Shown here: positions 1-12,405 of the stretch, one piece after another
Layout of the letters: each line of letters opens with the position of its first letter
Numbering within the stretch: the first letter of the stretch is position 1
Made by a program: the position numbers and the translations under genes
NCBI RefSeq assembly: GCF_034140825.1
Contig: NC_089037.1
Coordinates: forward strand, 28,859,501 to 28,923,500
Length of the DNA: 64,000 bases
Reading direction: 5' to 3'
DNA from: Oryza sativa Japonica Group
Lineage: Eukaryota > Streptophyta > Magnoliopsida > Poales > Poaceae
The notes under the pieces: model-generated
Seen by the model: the letters and a program-made list of their open reading frames with translations, nothing else
Told to the model about the DNA's origin: nothing
Database searches by the model: none

Positions 1-687
1 GAAATCGACTGAAAAGATTTTCATTACGCTGCAGAACTTGACTTGAAAAGAACAAAAAGGACATACATGTGTTGATTTGCATGGTTTCTTTTTTTTAATT
101 AAAAGAGATGCCACAGAAATTAATTCAATCAAACTTCCAAGATTGTTTGGTGGGGTCATGCCTAGAATTGTTCAAACCAAGCAATGTTTTTGGAAGTAGA
201 ATTCTGCTGTTTGCTCCAAAATGTTAGTAACAACTAAAACGTGAATCTATGTTTAATCTCAGACATTGTCTGAGGTGATATAAATCAATTTGCTTGATCA
301 TTTAGTGCTAACAATGGTGTCAGTACAGAACTACAGATTGACCATGATGAGCAACTCCATGACTGTATCGCCTTGACAGTTTCCAACGATGGCACTAACT
401 AATTCATACTCAGTCCTTGTCTCCTTAACATCATTGTCATATAAAAAACATTGTGAAATACAGCACAATTTCCATTGATCATTTCCTCTAATAACAAAGT
501 TAGTTAGCTTCATCCACATTCAAAACATTTATCCTTATCTTTACATGTGTATACCTTTACTGCTTTGCTAAATGCTGCTGTCACTGATGTATCCTTATCT
601 TCTGCAAGCTATGATATAGTATTTTTTTTTCTTCCTCTATTACGATAACTGATTGCCATTTTTTCCCTTGTTTATTTTTGTTAAAAG
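1..687. other. upstream intronic or intergenic sequence
   Basis: AT-rich sequence before the first recognisable exon. It is presumably intron(s) of the gene ending at 950, because an acceptor AG at 686-687 precedes that exon. I could not place an earlier exon with confidence. Short open stretches around 300-420 look random. Confidence 0.4.
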
Positions 688-950
688 GTCGTTGTTATCA
701 TTGTGAGTGTGAAGGGGCTAAGATTGTCCATCCAGATCTAGAGAAGTACAATGGCCGCACTGACTTTCTGGAAATGGCTCGCGATAAATCAAGTGGCACG
801 ACAACTGAAGATGTTATCTCTCGTTGCGAGTATCTTCATGATGCTGTGGATATATGTGAGGAGGATTGCGTCTGTTTTGATGCCAGTTGGGATGTCGAGT
901 GTGCAGAGTTCTTGAATTCCCGTGCTGCTAACAAGATTAGACTGGAGTAG
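688..950 (+). CDS. 3'-terminal exon of an unrecognised gene (partial)
   Basis: An open frame of about 87 codons follows an AG acceptor at 686-687 and ends with TAG at 948-950. The peptide begins RCYHCECEGAKIVHPDLEKY and contains C-x2-C-x-C near its start and a second cysteine group (ICEEDCVCFDASWDVEC) near its end. It is acidic and ends NKIRLE. Seven cysteines in a short tail could suggest metal binding, but I do not recognise the family and assign no function. Codon use looks like ordinary rice coding sequence. The rest of the gene lies to the left of the window. The frame is open upstream of the acceptor only as far as about 678, which supports a true exon boundary. It could be a mis-called exon, but its length and the consensus acceptor argue for a real terminal exon. 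Confidence 0.6.
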
Positions 951-1020
951 TACTAACACAGGAGTATTCTCTGTAATACCTATACGCAGTCATGAGTCAT
1001 GGAGTCGAACAATATATCTA

Positions 1021-1258
1021 CTACTCCCTCCGTCCTATAATATAAGAGATTTTGAGTTTTTACTTGCACTGTTTGATCACTCGTCTTATTCAAAAAATTT
1101 TGGAATTATTATTTATTTTTTTTAAATTACTTTATTATCCAAAGTACTTTAAGCACAACTTTTCGTTCTTTATATTTGCACAAATTTTTTGAATAAGACG
1201 AGTGGTCAAACAATGTAAGCAAAAACTTAAAATCTCTTATATTATGGGACGGGGGTAG
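1021..1258. mobile_element. Stowaway-like MITE (CTCCCTCCGTCC family)
   Basis: The ends are inverted: CTCCCTCCGTCCTATAATAT on the left and its near complement (ATATTATGGGACGGGGGTAG) on the right, extending inward through a shared AGAGATTTT motif. TA dinucleotides flank both ends, as expected for Tc1/mariner-type MITEs. It is about 235 bp long and non-coding. It lies just downstream of the stop of the first gene, so it may fall in or near its 3' UTR. Confidence 0.8.
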
Positions 1259-1711
1259 TAGATCACTAGAAACCTTGCATATGTCATCTTCATCTATATT
1301 ATTAATTTGTACCGATGTGGCGAAATGAAAAGGCACTGGTCTTGTAATTTTGTTATGGATGGAATATTAGGTCTCAAAAACAACATCAGCAGCTAGTACA
1401 AGCGCAAAAATGCTTCAAGAAAGAAGTATAAATATACACAAACAAAACTCTATGCTAATTAGACTGAACATTTTGGTTCAGTAAAAAAGGACAGAGATGT
1501 AGAAAGTTGGCGTTGCCGTGTCCCGTGTCCGTAACAAAAACGCTGTAGGTTTTCGTTCTTCCACAGTTATTAGTCATAATAACCTCGTGTGTGCACTGCA
1601 GCCACGGACCCACGGTATCTAGGGCTCGCACGCACGCACGCACGCTACCTACTGGCACGTTTCGGCGTTAGCAACAGCCGCGCGGCGCAGCCGGAGAGCA
1701 CGTGCAGAGAG

Positions 1712-3142
1712 ATGGCCGTCAACTCCGGCGATCGCGCGCGCGCGCGCGGGCACCACGGAGACGACGACGAGGAGGGTGTGGCCGTCGTCGGCGAGGACTA
1801 CCCCTACTGCTCTGACTCGGATTCCGACGACGACGACGACGTCGACCGCTACGTGTTCCTTGCACGCCAGCCCGCGCCGCCGGTGGACCGCGACGATGCC
1901 GAAGCCGACGCCGGGGCGGAAGGAACGGGTTGTTGCAAACGGAAGAGGCGCGTCGTCGACGACGACGACGATGATGACGGTTTCTCGCCGCGCCAGCCGG
2001 CGTTGCTGGATGGCAGCGGCGGCCAAGCGGCGGAGGAGGAGGAGGACGACGAGGGGAGCTCTGATGATGATGACGCAATGGCGCCGCGTGGGGAGGCAGG
2101 AGGCGGCGGCCGCGGCCGCGGGGTCGGGAAGGTATCACGCAAGAAGGCTCGACTCGTCGACCTGATCAGATCGCCATTGTTGCCGGCCGAGCTGGATGGT
2201 TCGGATAAGGCGGCGCCGCCACCTCCGCGCGGCGTGTGTCCCAAGAAGATCGCGGTGGTGGTGCAGGCGAAGAACAGGAAGCGCCGCAGGTTCGTCGACG
2301 GTGGCGAGGAGCAGGAGCCGCAGCCGCAGCCGCCGGTGCGCGGCAAGAGAAGCAGAGGCCCTGACCTCGAGGCGAGCGAGGGTTTGCAAACGGCTTCGGC
2401 GGCGGCGGCGGCGGCGGCGGCAGAGGCGGCGGAGAGAGCTTCCAAGCGCTTCGTCTGCAGCATATGCGGGAGGTGCTTCGGCAGCCACCAGGCGCTTGGC
2501 GGGCATGTCCTCGGCCACAAGAAGAAAGCCAAGAACGCCGCCATTGCCGCCGCAGCGCGCGACGCCACGACGACGGCGGTCACGGAGGCCGTGGCTCCAG
2601 CAAGCCAAAGGCAAAGCTTCTTCGCCGCCGACATCAACGGACAAGACGAGCGTGGATGCGATGGCGCCGAGGGCAGCCGCTACGACGACGACGAGGAGAA
2701 GAGCCCCGTCGTCGTTGACGACGTTGCAGCATGCCATGACGCGGACGTCGACGAAAGCCGCGGTCACGGTAAGGCCGAGTCGGCCTCTGCCATTGATGCC
2801 GGCGGGGACGCGGGCAACAACAAGGTCGCCCATGGTGACGGCGAGGAGAACGACAAGATCGCCGGCGTCGTCGTTGCATCAAGCCACGACGGCGATAGCG
2901 ACGTGGGCAAGATGAAGATCGTGCAGCACAAGTGCGACGAGTGCGGCAAGGTGTGCCTCACGGGGCAGGCGCTTGGCGGGCACATGAGCAAGCACCGGCG
3001 GACGCGACCGGCGGCCAACGGCGGCGAGGGGCCTGCAACTGCAACGGTGGCGGACGGGGGAGCCCAAACTGTTCGGCTGATCGGCGACGATGTTTGCTTG
3101 CAGAGAGCGGTGGCAATCGCTGGGTTTCACTCGGCTCAGTAA
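1712..3142 (+). CDS. C2H2 zinc-finger protein with two QALGGH fingers
   Basis: Single-exon CDS of 476 aa. The first ATG in the frame is at 1712; the open frame before it (from 1589) has no ATG. It is probably a nuclear DNA-binding transcription regulator of the plant Q-type C2H2 class. Finger 1 lies near residues 247-270 (FVCSICGRCFGSHQALGGH, then a second His) and finger 2 near residues 406-428 (CDECGKVCLTGQALGGH, then a second His). Long acidic runs of Asp/Glu fill residues about 20-150, basic KRKRR-type clusters may act as nuclear signals, and a poly-Ala tract coded by GCG repeats precedes finger 1. The two fingers are about 160 residues apart, wider than in the small ZAT/STZ-type proteins, and I see no obvious DLN/EAR motif at the C-terminus (it ends AGFHSAQ). 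GC content is very high, typical of grass intronless genes. The family call is sure; targets are unknown. Confidence 0.88.
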   Translation: MAVNSGDRARARGHHGDDDEEGVAVVGEDYPYCSDSDSDDDDDVDRYVFLARQPAPPVDRDDAEADAGAEGTGCCKRKRRVVDDDDDDDGFSPRQPALLDGSGGQAAEEEEDDEGSSDDDDAMAPRGEAGGGGRGRGVGKVSRKKARLVDLIRSPLLPAELDGSDKAAPPPPRGVCPKKIAVVVQAKNRKRRRFVDGGEEQEPQPQPPVRGKRSRGPDLEASEGLQTASAAAAAAAAEAAERASKRFVCSICGRCFGSHQALGGHVLGHKKKAKNAAIAAAARDATTTAVTEAVAPASQRQSFFAADINGQDERGCDGAEGSRYDDDEEKSPVVVDDVAACHDADVDESRGHGKAESASAIDAGGDAGNNKVAHGDGEENDKIAGVVVASSHDGDSDVGKMKIVQHKCDECGKVCLTGQALGGHMSKHRRTRPAANGGEGPATATVADGGAQTVRLIGDDVCLQRAVAIAGFHSAQ

Positions 3143-4002
3143 AACTGTCACCGATGCATACGTTCCGATCGTAGTTGATCTCCATAATCCAATTACCTCC
3201 AAATTCTTCAGAAATATGCGGAAACAAAGATGTGGCAGATTTTGCAACAAATGCTTGGGGAATCTGCGGCAATCTGTGGCAGTTTTTTGAGCTACTGAAT
3301 TTCAAAATAAACATTTTTTTCAAGAAAAATACCGTGTTAGTTACACACTGCATCGTTAAGTGGTTAACTACTACAAGCCATATTGTATTTCAGATTTAAG
3401 TGCTTTATATTTCTAGTGGTCTATGATATGTTCTAGGACAAAGTATAGAACGTGTCAACGTGACAGTAGGAGCGGCAACTCAAAAGGATGAACCAGAAGT
3501 GCAGAACATCAGCACAACGATAAAATGCTAGCAGAAAAGTAGGGGGTAAAGAAAATGGAGATCGACATCACGATGAACACAAATTTGACCAAACGAAATT
3601 TGCTCTGGCAAATGTCAGAGTGACTCTCTTTCCAGTAGCAATTTTACTCTTACATCTTGTATAACGCAATTGGCACAGCATATTCATCGGGCCAACATTT
3701 GCTGGATCCATGGAACTAGAGTTATATATATACACTGTGCAGTGATGGGATTTTCTACAATTCTATCCATCTATTAGAATAAACATACGATGTCATAGTG
3801 GCATCATCTTCTGTTTGGAAGTGGCTAATCAAAATGAAAAGCCTGGTAGCAAAATGGTTAACCAAAAAGAATGGTGTATACCAAAAAGAGAAAAAGAATT
3901 TTTCAACTAAATGCCACTTTTCTCTCTCAAAAAGAAAAACTAAAATGACAGCTTCTAATATTTTACACTAGTCCAAGAATAGTTGGTATGCTGATCTGCT
4001 GC
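3143..4002. other. spacer between convergent genes
   Basis: AT-rich sequence between the C2H2 stop and the stop of the minus-strand kinase. It presumably holds both 3' UTRs. I see no further gene or clear repeat. Confidence 0.5.
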
Positions 4003-7000
4003 TTAACAGGCCAATAACTTCTTAAGCTGCATAAAACACAACAGCAACTTCAAACTAAAGAATCGAGCTTCCAGTAAAATTTCCTCTAGCCATATCATTA
4101 GTTTATTCAGAATTGATCTACTACTCATCCTTTTAGCTTCCAAAACAGCCTCAGAAGAGATTCGTCCAATGATTACAAATGATTCCATTGAAGAACCTCC
4201 AACCTGACAAAGCATCATACGTGTAAACAGAGCCAAAAAAGGACCTATAATTAATTCTCGAATTTTTGTACAACTTGCTAGAGTGCCCCTTATACGATGC
4301 TGCATTGACCTTCTACAGAGAAGAACACGGATAAAGAGGGAATGAAGCCTAAAAGAAATAATACCTACTTTATAATGGCTTCGTGGGGTTCATTGCTTAT
4401 AACCGCATAGGATATTAAACAATTCAAGCCAGTGCAACAACTATGATAAAACCCCGTAGCTATCCCATGCTTCCTTGTTATATCAATTATTTTCTTTTGC
4501 AGTACAACTTACGTCTTGATTATCAAAAGCATCAAGGGAAGTGACAAATGCAAGAAAGAAGATATTACTATGTGACAGCCTACATATTTATGGTCATGAT
4601 TCCTTTTCACTTACCAGGGCATGATTGACGGAACGTAAACAATCATTTGTTTTAAGCATCAACAAGATGACCCTTGGCAGTCTCCTTAGAAGCTCTGAGA
4701 TTTGTGGAAAATATAAGGAAGCATACATCTGTGACAAAGAAAAACATATCACGTAAGGACCTCAAAGTACATGATTTTCCACAGCTAGCCCAAAAAGAAA
4801 ACCTTGACTAACATGTCCCAGTTCAATCATCTCATGAATTGAAGGTGCAAGGAGAAAAATATCATAAGAAGAATGAGGACGGGAATTGAAAATGAACAAA
4901 AAAAAAAGATGTAATGTTATACAAGCATGGCAATAGATAACAAAGTTTCCAAACATACTAGGAAAACATGAAAACTTAAAACCATCATATATATGGTAAA
5001 TAGGTTTTAGATTGCAGATTAAAAAACAGCTAAATTGGTCCCCGATCTCTTTAGAGCAAGCTGGGCTGATAATCAGCAATTCCATATTACTTCGGTGGCC
5101 TTTTTTCCTACTATTGGAAAGATCAAAAGATTTGGAGCAGTGTTACTTTGAGCAACAATGAACAAAATAAAAAAGTGAGAAATGATTGAATTCCATTTCA
5201 AGTAGGAGGTGATACATGGATTACCCTAGAGTTACTGGTACTATTGGTTATTACTGAAGTTGCACAGTTACATATACTGTCAGTGTTCATGGAGTCATGG
5301 AGAACATTAATAATGCATAATATAAATCACCTGAAGTTCAGAACGATCATTACTACTGCCATCTAGAACAAGATGATCGACAGCCGGGTCAATCACACTT
5401 TTCCATGGCCTCATTGTGAGAACACCAGCAAAAAGTGCATGAAGATCCTCCCCAGCACCTAGTTTGACACTGTTCTCTTTAATTGATTTTTCATCAGCAA
5501 AAACAAGTGCCTGCATCAACAAATTTCATAAAGTTAGTAATGACTACTCAGTTGTGATCATAGAAAAAACTGCGATAACATTGTCAATTTGTCACCTTCC
5601 AAAGAGAAGCATAGCTTATCCTAGTGGCATAATCAAGTTCTTTGTAAAGACCATGATCAAGAAGAATCAATTGTGGCCTTCTCCATCCTACGTTCAAGTA
5701 AAAAAAATCATATAAGCGTAATAAACAAATGCAATAACTGACCTATCCAACAAATATAAGCTGCAATATGCATTGTTTCCACCTAGGATCTTAAGAAAAC
5801 AATCATATTCTCATTTTCTCACAAAAAAATACACATGCCACATCTCACTTAACATATATATTACTGCAATGAAGATCATCACATGGTGAAGCTACCCCAC
5901 CATGCGTGTTCAAGAAAAAAAAAGCTACCCCACCATGCATTTAAAAACTCATCTGCTCATCCAATGAGGCAATAACATGACAAAATACTGCCAGTATGCA
6001 TTATTAAGATTATCATAGAAGCATTATTACTGGACAAGAGATCTCAGTCCCAGATACACTTCAGCGAAGATAAAAACTTTTCTGATGCTAGATGGCAAGA
6101 TTCTCACCAAAAGTTTTTTTGCTATCTTGTGGCAAGGGTCGGATCATCATGTTTGCAGCATGAGGGTCGCAATGAACAAAACCATGCTTGAAAATCATCT
6201 CAGAAAATGCTTTACTGACCTACACAACTGTCAAGTGAGAGTCTGTAAAGAAGTTATTAGCACTTTATTTTTTTTCAAGAAACTGTACTGTGGTACTTAC
6301 TAGATTTGAAACATCGACTGGGCGAATCCCAAGTTCTTTAATTCCTTTAACATCAGTTACCTCCTTGGCATCCATAAACTCCATTGTGAGAATTCTAGAT
6401 GAGCTTAGAGTCCAATAGACCTTGGGGACATAAATACTCCCTGCAATGTGCGGAGACAATCTTCTAAAGTTTTGCACGCATTTTTCACTGTTTTTAGCTT
6501 CATTCAAGAAATCTAATTCCTGAAACCAAGAGAGGAAATCAGTACCAATCCAAATTGTGTAAATATGTTCCTTTACACTTGAGTATATTATAATTGTATA
6601 GAAAAAAATAAAAGTCAAGATCAACATGAAGACACCCAACTGGAAAATATGCTGCTGAGCATAAAATTCAGGATAAACACGAGAGATCCTACTGACAACA
6701 GGCCATGAGTCCATGACCATAAAATGGACTATAAAGTTATAAGATGACAACTCGTAAAGGCCAGAGATGCATTTACTAATTAACAAAAAGAAATGGTAGC
6801 AGAACATATTGAAAAGAAAAGTTAACAGCAGTAATGTTAAATTGCCAAGAAATATTAGAAAGGTACCTTAGGTGCACTTTCACGGATTTCATCGACTAAC
6901 CACCTGCAAGGAACCAATTTTAATGGCATAAACTTTGATGCAAAACAGGATTTCCGTGGAAAAGTAGATTCACTAATTTTCAATGAAAGAACTATGGTCA

Positions 7001-9180
7001 CATCAACATAATTGTGTACTGCAAATGCATAATTACACAAACGTGCCACTTGTGAGGAGCTCAATTCAACTGTCCAACAATGCAAAGGATTGTGTGTATT
7101 TGCCTCATTTACACTAAATGGAAATCATCATAACATGTGTCATGACCATTTGCAGTTATACAGCACCATAAAAAAAAATCTCTGAAGAAGTGGAAGGGAC
7201 TGCATCTTTCAATGCAAATCCCTAAAGTAGTTATGGGGCTCTTTGCATGCCAAGGAACTGCTGTTGACTTGATTCAAAGTAATCACAGTCCTTTTGTTGG
7301 TTTCATATTTGAAAAACCGTTGATCCAACATTGCCAAGAGAAAATATTTCATTTATTTTGATGCCAGTCTATGATTTTTGTTGTAACATAAGCTTCCCAA
7401 GGAAAAAAAAAACGATCCAATCAAAGTAAGAACCATAATTCCAATGTAATGGGGCACTATTTTTAACTTACTAGACAGTAATAAAAATATATTATTCAAC
7501 TCACATACTGTAGAATGTAGACATGTTTATCATTAAGAAACTATATTTGCATTGCTTATAGCAACTTTTAAATTTTGGAATTGTATGGATAGCATCAAAC
7601 TCATCCTTCCTAAGCGCCCTAACTAAATAACAAGGGAGTTGAAAGATCAAAATCGATAATTCTAATCCTTAATCTTGAGCTGATACACCAACTATGCCAA
7701 ACATCTTGTGTAACTATCCAAGATGATAATATCCTTTTATTGTGTTTGACCAACCCATTGATGATTTTTGCATAGGCATGCCGCTTCCCAATAAATCACC
7801 AAAAAAAAGCAGTGAGCCAGGAATTATCATGAACAGACAAGGATTGCAGAAACAAAATTTGCAACAGTAAACCCATAAAGATGTGGGACTTTGTTGGCTA
7901 GCAGTTTCCTACCAATGCATAATCATATAGTTCCCATAAAGAGGAGCTAAACTGGATCTAACCATAAGTTTTTGAGGTAGCATGCATGTCAATAAAAAGG
8001 AAACAATACAACCAAATTAGGAGGGGTACCTGTAGTCAAACGAAGGGAAAATATAATGAAGAGTGTTCACTATCAAACCCACGGTGGCAATATCTATAAC
8101 AGAAGTATCTGTCAAGTGATCATGTTGAACCTGAGATTAAGATAGGAATGGAACATGTTAAAGGAAGACAGCATGCTGGACAAAATTCAAACTCTATAGT
8201 GCTAATGTAAGAGTCCCAAATAAAATATGAGAGTGTACTCGAGACAAATAACAGTGTTTCTCTAGATTGCAACCTTCACTGCAACTTTTTGCCCATCATG
8301 TGTTCTTGCCGCATGAACTTGAGCGAGAGAAGCACTTGCAAGTGGAACAGGATCGAATTCTACAAAAACCTACACATCAGGACAAAGAGAAAAAAAATCG
8401 TCAGATTTGCTTCCAAATTGACAAGCCCGTGCATAATCCAGCCCATAAACCCACTAATCTGTTTAAGCATCAATAGTCTGTGCCAGAATTGGACCAAGTT
8501 GTCATGTGAATTGTGAATTCAACGATCGTTATGCGCTTGAGCAGCAGCCTACATTCCCACAGCAAAGGTATAGAAGTGGTATTCAGACAGTAATGCAAGG
8601 AGGAGGATGGCAAGGAACTAACAGTTTCCGGTGATTCTCCCATATCTTTCCCAAACACTCGGCAAACTTGCTCGTATGATGACACCGGGCATCTCTTCAG
8701 CATCGACGCCCTCATCGTCTGCACGTACTCCTCCGGCACAACATACTCCTGGAACAAACAAACAAACAAACAACCAGCTCGACCTCAACTCCACGCAGCA
8801 ACCAAAATTTCAGCAAAGACGTCACACGAATCAAAGGGAGGAGCCCGATTTCCCGTAGCACGAACCAGCTGGGCGATGTGCTGGCCGAGCTTGATGTAGA
8901 TGCCGCCGTTGCGGAAGCAGAGCTCCTGGAGGCGGTTTGCGGAGCGGAGGTGGGCGTCGTGCTTGGCGCTGACCCAGGCCGGGGTGCCCGGGTCGAGGCC
9001 CCAGAGGGAGTACTGGTAGTCGAAGGCGATGGTGGCGGCGGTGGCGGCGTCGCGGAGGAGGCGCGGGGGCAGGTGCGCGCAGATCTTGAGGGTGGCGGAG
9101 GGGTCGTCGGAGTAGGCGATGGCGGCCCCGCCGGCGCCCGCGCCCAGGGCCAGCGCCGCCGTCGCCGCCCGCCGCCACAT
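4003..9180 (-). CDS. ABC1/UbiB-family atypical kinase (ADCK1-like), 11 exons
   Basis: Exons from 5' to 3' on the minus strand: 9180-8866, 8748-8623, 8369-8274, 8130-8030, 6903-6867, 6519-6301, 6219-6108, 5687-5596, 5510-5331, 4728-4615, 4203-4003. All junctions are GT-AG and phases match, giving 530 aa. The N-terminal hydrophobic, Ala-rich stretch resembles a mitochondrial or plastid signal/anchor. Family marks are the KLGQ motif at residues 97-100 ([14 protein letters not shown]), the Ala-rich loop SASLAQVH at 159-166, the invariant Lys of VAVK at 179, the catalytic HCDPHAAN segment (Asp316, Asn321) and DHG at 346-348 where ordinary kinases have DFG. ABC1 proteins support ubiquinone and lipid metabolism in mitochondria and plastids; the substrate here is unknown. 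Length fits the eukaryotic ADCK1 group. Intron 4 (8029-6904) is the longest. All key residues are present, so it looks functional. Confidence 0.92.
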
Positions 9181-11062
9181 GGCCGTGGCTGGTTCCGGGG
9201 TCTCCGGACTCCGGGCGATTCGCCTCCCTGTGGTTTGGTGTCTCACAGCTTTGCTTCCTTTCTTCCGCCGCAAGATGGTTCGAGCGATGGGTCTCTGACG
9301 AGTTGGGCAGTTCACAGTTTTGGCTTGGGGTCCTGCTCCGCGGACGGAAATCGTGCGTTCGCGCGATCCGTCCGTTTGTACGGACATCACCAATTGGATG
9401 TGGCGGCAATTGTGTTTGTGACTCTTTTTTTCTATAAGAGTTGTCAAACGTCGTTTATTAGTTTGAACTGTGGGACATGCTTTTTTTTAAAAAAAAAAAG
9501 GAAAATTGGGGATACTATGGAGAAACTTAGCATTTTTTTTAGAAAAGGAAAAGTGGGATATTAAGGAGAAACTTAGCATTAATGATAAGAGAGAAAACAT
9601 TTTGAGCAAAAAGTAACGGTTGAGGCCTTGGGGGAACTTGAACTTTGGCTAGCAAGAACACATGGTAACTCCTTTATTACCAGGCTATAATATTGTTTTT
9701 ACCTGTAGGACATGTCTGGCGAATACTATAGGTTATGAAAAGTGGGATTAGAATATGAAAATGAATAGATAGTATTGGGATATATCCTTTGGTGGGTGGA
9801 TATCATTTTTCAAACACATTTGCCAGAGTGGCCCTATAATTTTGTACTCCACTATCCTTTGTCAAGGTTATTTTTCCAAAAATAATTGAGTAACAGAGAC
9901 ATTAAATACTTTTTATCCTCCATTTCTGAAGAAAACGCTTGGACTAATGTTCATTAGTTCATCAAATTGGACTAGTACATTTTTTTCATCTTATTTGAGA
10001 ACTTTATGCTCATGTGAGGCAAAGACTTATTGCTTTAACCCGTATTCAATTCTTCACAGCTAATTTTTATGCTGGATTTATAACAGAGTTAACTCTTGGA
10101 ATGGTGGAGTTTGAGGATGGACATACAAGTTGATGACAATTAACAAAATGTTCTTTATTGTGTAGGTTTGTATACGTTAGTAGCTCTGCCATTGGTCGAG
10201 TTAAAATTCATCTACTTTTATTAAAAACCATTGATGGCTAGCTCGTTCTTAGCACTCTACTTTTTTATGAGGATGGATCTATGTCACAGTGGGAGTAATG
10301 AGTATATTTCCAAGACATTTATACTTGTTTTTACCATAGAAAAGTTCAGTTCAAATGTATAGGATATGATAGTTTTTTAAGTATGTAATGGCTAAAATAA
10401 TTTTAGACAACGAGAGTTGAAAATCAAAATATTATTTTTCCATTCGAGAGTCTAAAGGCGTTTGTTTATGCTATATTAGTTGGCTTTATATAGGATGTAG
10501 CGATGTAGAATTACTCGTTGTATAGGGTATGTATTATAATGTTCTTTAGAAAGGAGGATATATATGTTTAAAGCAAATACTCCACTTGATAACATAGAGG
10601 AAGTAGATTATGAAAGGAAGTCATAATCATGGCCTTTTATAAGAAATGACACTCTTCGGTTGTCTCTCCACCACACATTTAAAATGGCATAGATCCGATT
10701 TGCCTATTAATTATATGTCTAATTTTTTTTTATTACTCTATATGCATAAGCTTAACTTTAGTTTTGGTGCATATAGAATGGTGAATTATTTATCGCGTGC
10801 TCTAATATATCATACGTAATATGGCCTTTGATTTATTTCGTATAGAGTTGATAGTTTCGATAAAAGATACTACTCCGTATTCTACGAGTATGAATCTAGA
10901 TATACTCCCTGTCCAGATTTATAATTTTAGGATATATCACATCCACTAATAATTCTTTGTATTTAGGGGCGGAAGGAGTGGTTCTTATCTTAAAAGAGAG
11001 GGCAAATTGAAAAGTTTGGCAGAACTAAACACTCCTCGAGTACTACATTTTCTTTCCTTCCT
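9181..11062. other. promoter of the kinase gene, then AT-rich spacer
   Basis: 9181-9410 is GC-rich and is probably the promoter and 5' UTR of the kinase gene. From 9440 on the DNA is AT-rich. A short imperfect duplication occurs near 9500-9580, where a GAGAAACTTAGCATT motif appears twice. I see no coding potential up to the MITE at 11066. Confidence 0.5.
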
Positions 11063-11065
11063 TTA

Positions 11066-11309
11066 GGCTGTGTTCGGAACTTTCGGTTCCCATCCTTACT
11101 CTTTCATTTTCCGCGCCCACGCTTTTCAAACTATTAAACGGTGCATTTTTTTAAAAAAAAAGTTTCTATACAAAAGTTGCTTAAAAAAATCAAATTAATC
11201 TATTTTTAAATAAAAAATTAACTAATACTTAATTAATCAAGCGCTAATAGACTGCTCTGTTTTCTGTGCGAGGAGATGAGTTTCCAACCAACTAGTAACG
11301 AACACAGCC
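11066..11309. mobile_element. Tourist-like MITE, TTA target duplication
   Basis: The left end GGCTGTGTTCG matches the right end CGAACACAGCC as an inverted repeat. TTA flanks both ends (11063-11065 and 11310-11312), the PIF/Harbinger hallmark. It is 244 bp and non-coding. An older member of the same family near 17.5-18.9 kb is the host of a MULE insertion. Confidence 0.85.
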
Positions 11310-11517
11310 TTAATGAGTTTACGTGGAAAAAGGAAAAACGAGAGGAGGTTGCTGCATCCAGGAACGAAAATCCACAGGTGGGCAGACCAGATCCAGCACG
11401 GCAGCAGTTGTACTTGTTCCCCCCGCACAAATTAGCTCGTGCCGTCGTGTGCAACCCAGGCCATCCCACGCAATCGGACACAGCACCGCACCGCATCGCA
11501 TCCCCCGCGATCCCTTT

Positions 11518-11865
11518 TAGGCCCCTTGATTCACAGGAATTCTCAAGGATTTTAAATTTTTTCTATACAGCCCTTTGAATCGAAGAAATAAATTCTATAA
11601 AATCCTATAAAATTTCTATGTAATGTCTAATGCCATGTAAGTTTTGGAAGAAATCTAGCATGAGGTTCTACCTCATGGAAACTTTCCTATGAGTCTTCAT
11701 CTTTTCTCTAATTCCTGCGTTTTTTCTGTGGTACAATCAAACGGAAACTCCTGTGTTTTTTCTGTGTTTTGCAATCCTCTGTTTTACACTTGTATTCCAG
11801 TCAGAATCCTACATTTTTCCTATTCCTCCGTTTTCCCATTCCTACGATTCAAAGGACCTTTATAG
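11518..11865. mobile_element. MITE with GGCCCCTTGATTC-type inverted ends
   Basis: The left end GGCCCCTTGATTCACAGGAA pairs with a right end whose complement reads GGTCCTTTGAATCGTAGGAA. The inside is AT-rich with repeated AATTCCT-like words. About 340 bp, non-coding. The superfamily is uncertain because the flanking duplication is only T/A-rich. Confidence 0.65.
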
Positions 11866-12080
11866 CAGATATAATAGCATATCATAAACCAACTATAAAC
11901 ATATTTTAAAGAAATAAACGAGAAGAGAGAAGAGTAGTTGGCTACAGATCTGTAGCCAACTGCAGCACGAACTTCAAGACGAAATATGTGTATGACAGAT
12001 GGACCAGATATTAATATTATAGTAAATAACTATTGTATGAATTAGCTATTAAATTGGCTATATATGTTTAGTTGGCTATA
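11860..12080. repeat. MITE-like repeat containing a 26-bp perfect palindrome
   Basis: 11936-11961 is a perfect palindrome centred on AGATCT, with arms AGTTGGCTACAG. TTGGCTA-type words recur to about 12075. It lies about 330 bp upstream of the yippee-like start codon. The sequence resembles a common rice MITE, but I could not define clean ends. Confidence 0.5.
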
Positions 12081-12405
12081 CTAATTACCATTCCTCTCCT
12101 CCCCCGTCCATTCCCACGCACGCGGCCTCCACCCCCCATATCAACCCAATCCCCATCCCCAACCCCAGTTGCTGCTTTTGCTTCGGTCACCCGGTCAGTG
12201 CTGCAGACAAGCCACCCCCTTCCTCGCGTAGACTGCTCCCCCCACAAACAAAAGCAATCCTAATCTCGGATTCGAGGCGAACGAGCGGCGGCGAGGGAGG
12301 GGGACTAGCGGCGATCGCGATTGGAGTCGGGTGGACACCGATCGCGGCGGCGCTCTGGGGGATCGGGGTGTGGAATCGAGGGGGAGGGAGGAGGAGACGG
12401 AGGCG

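Noticed and set aside
1649-2833. Several long open frames antisense and out of phase to the C2H2 gene (up to 262 codons)
   Set aside because: They mirror GC-rich, triplet-repeat coding sequence and translate to Arg/Ser/Ala runs without any domain. The plus frame has two perfect zinc fingers.
8785-9564. Alternative long frames around the ABC1-kinase first exon on both strands
   Set aside because: Only the frame starting at 9180 carries the KLGQ motif and splices in phase to the rest of the kinase. The others are GC shadows.
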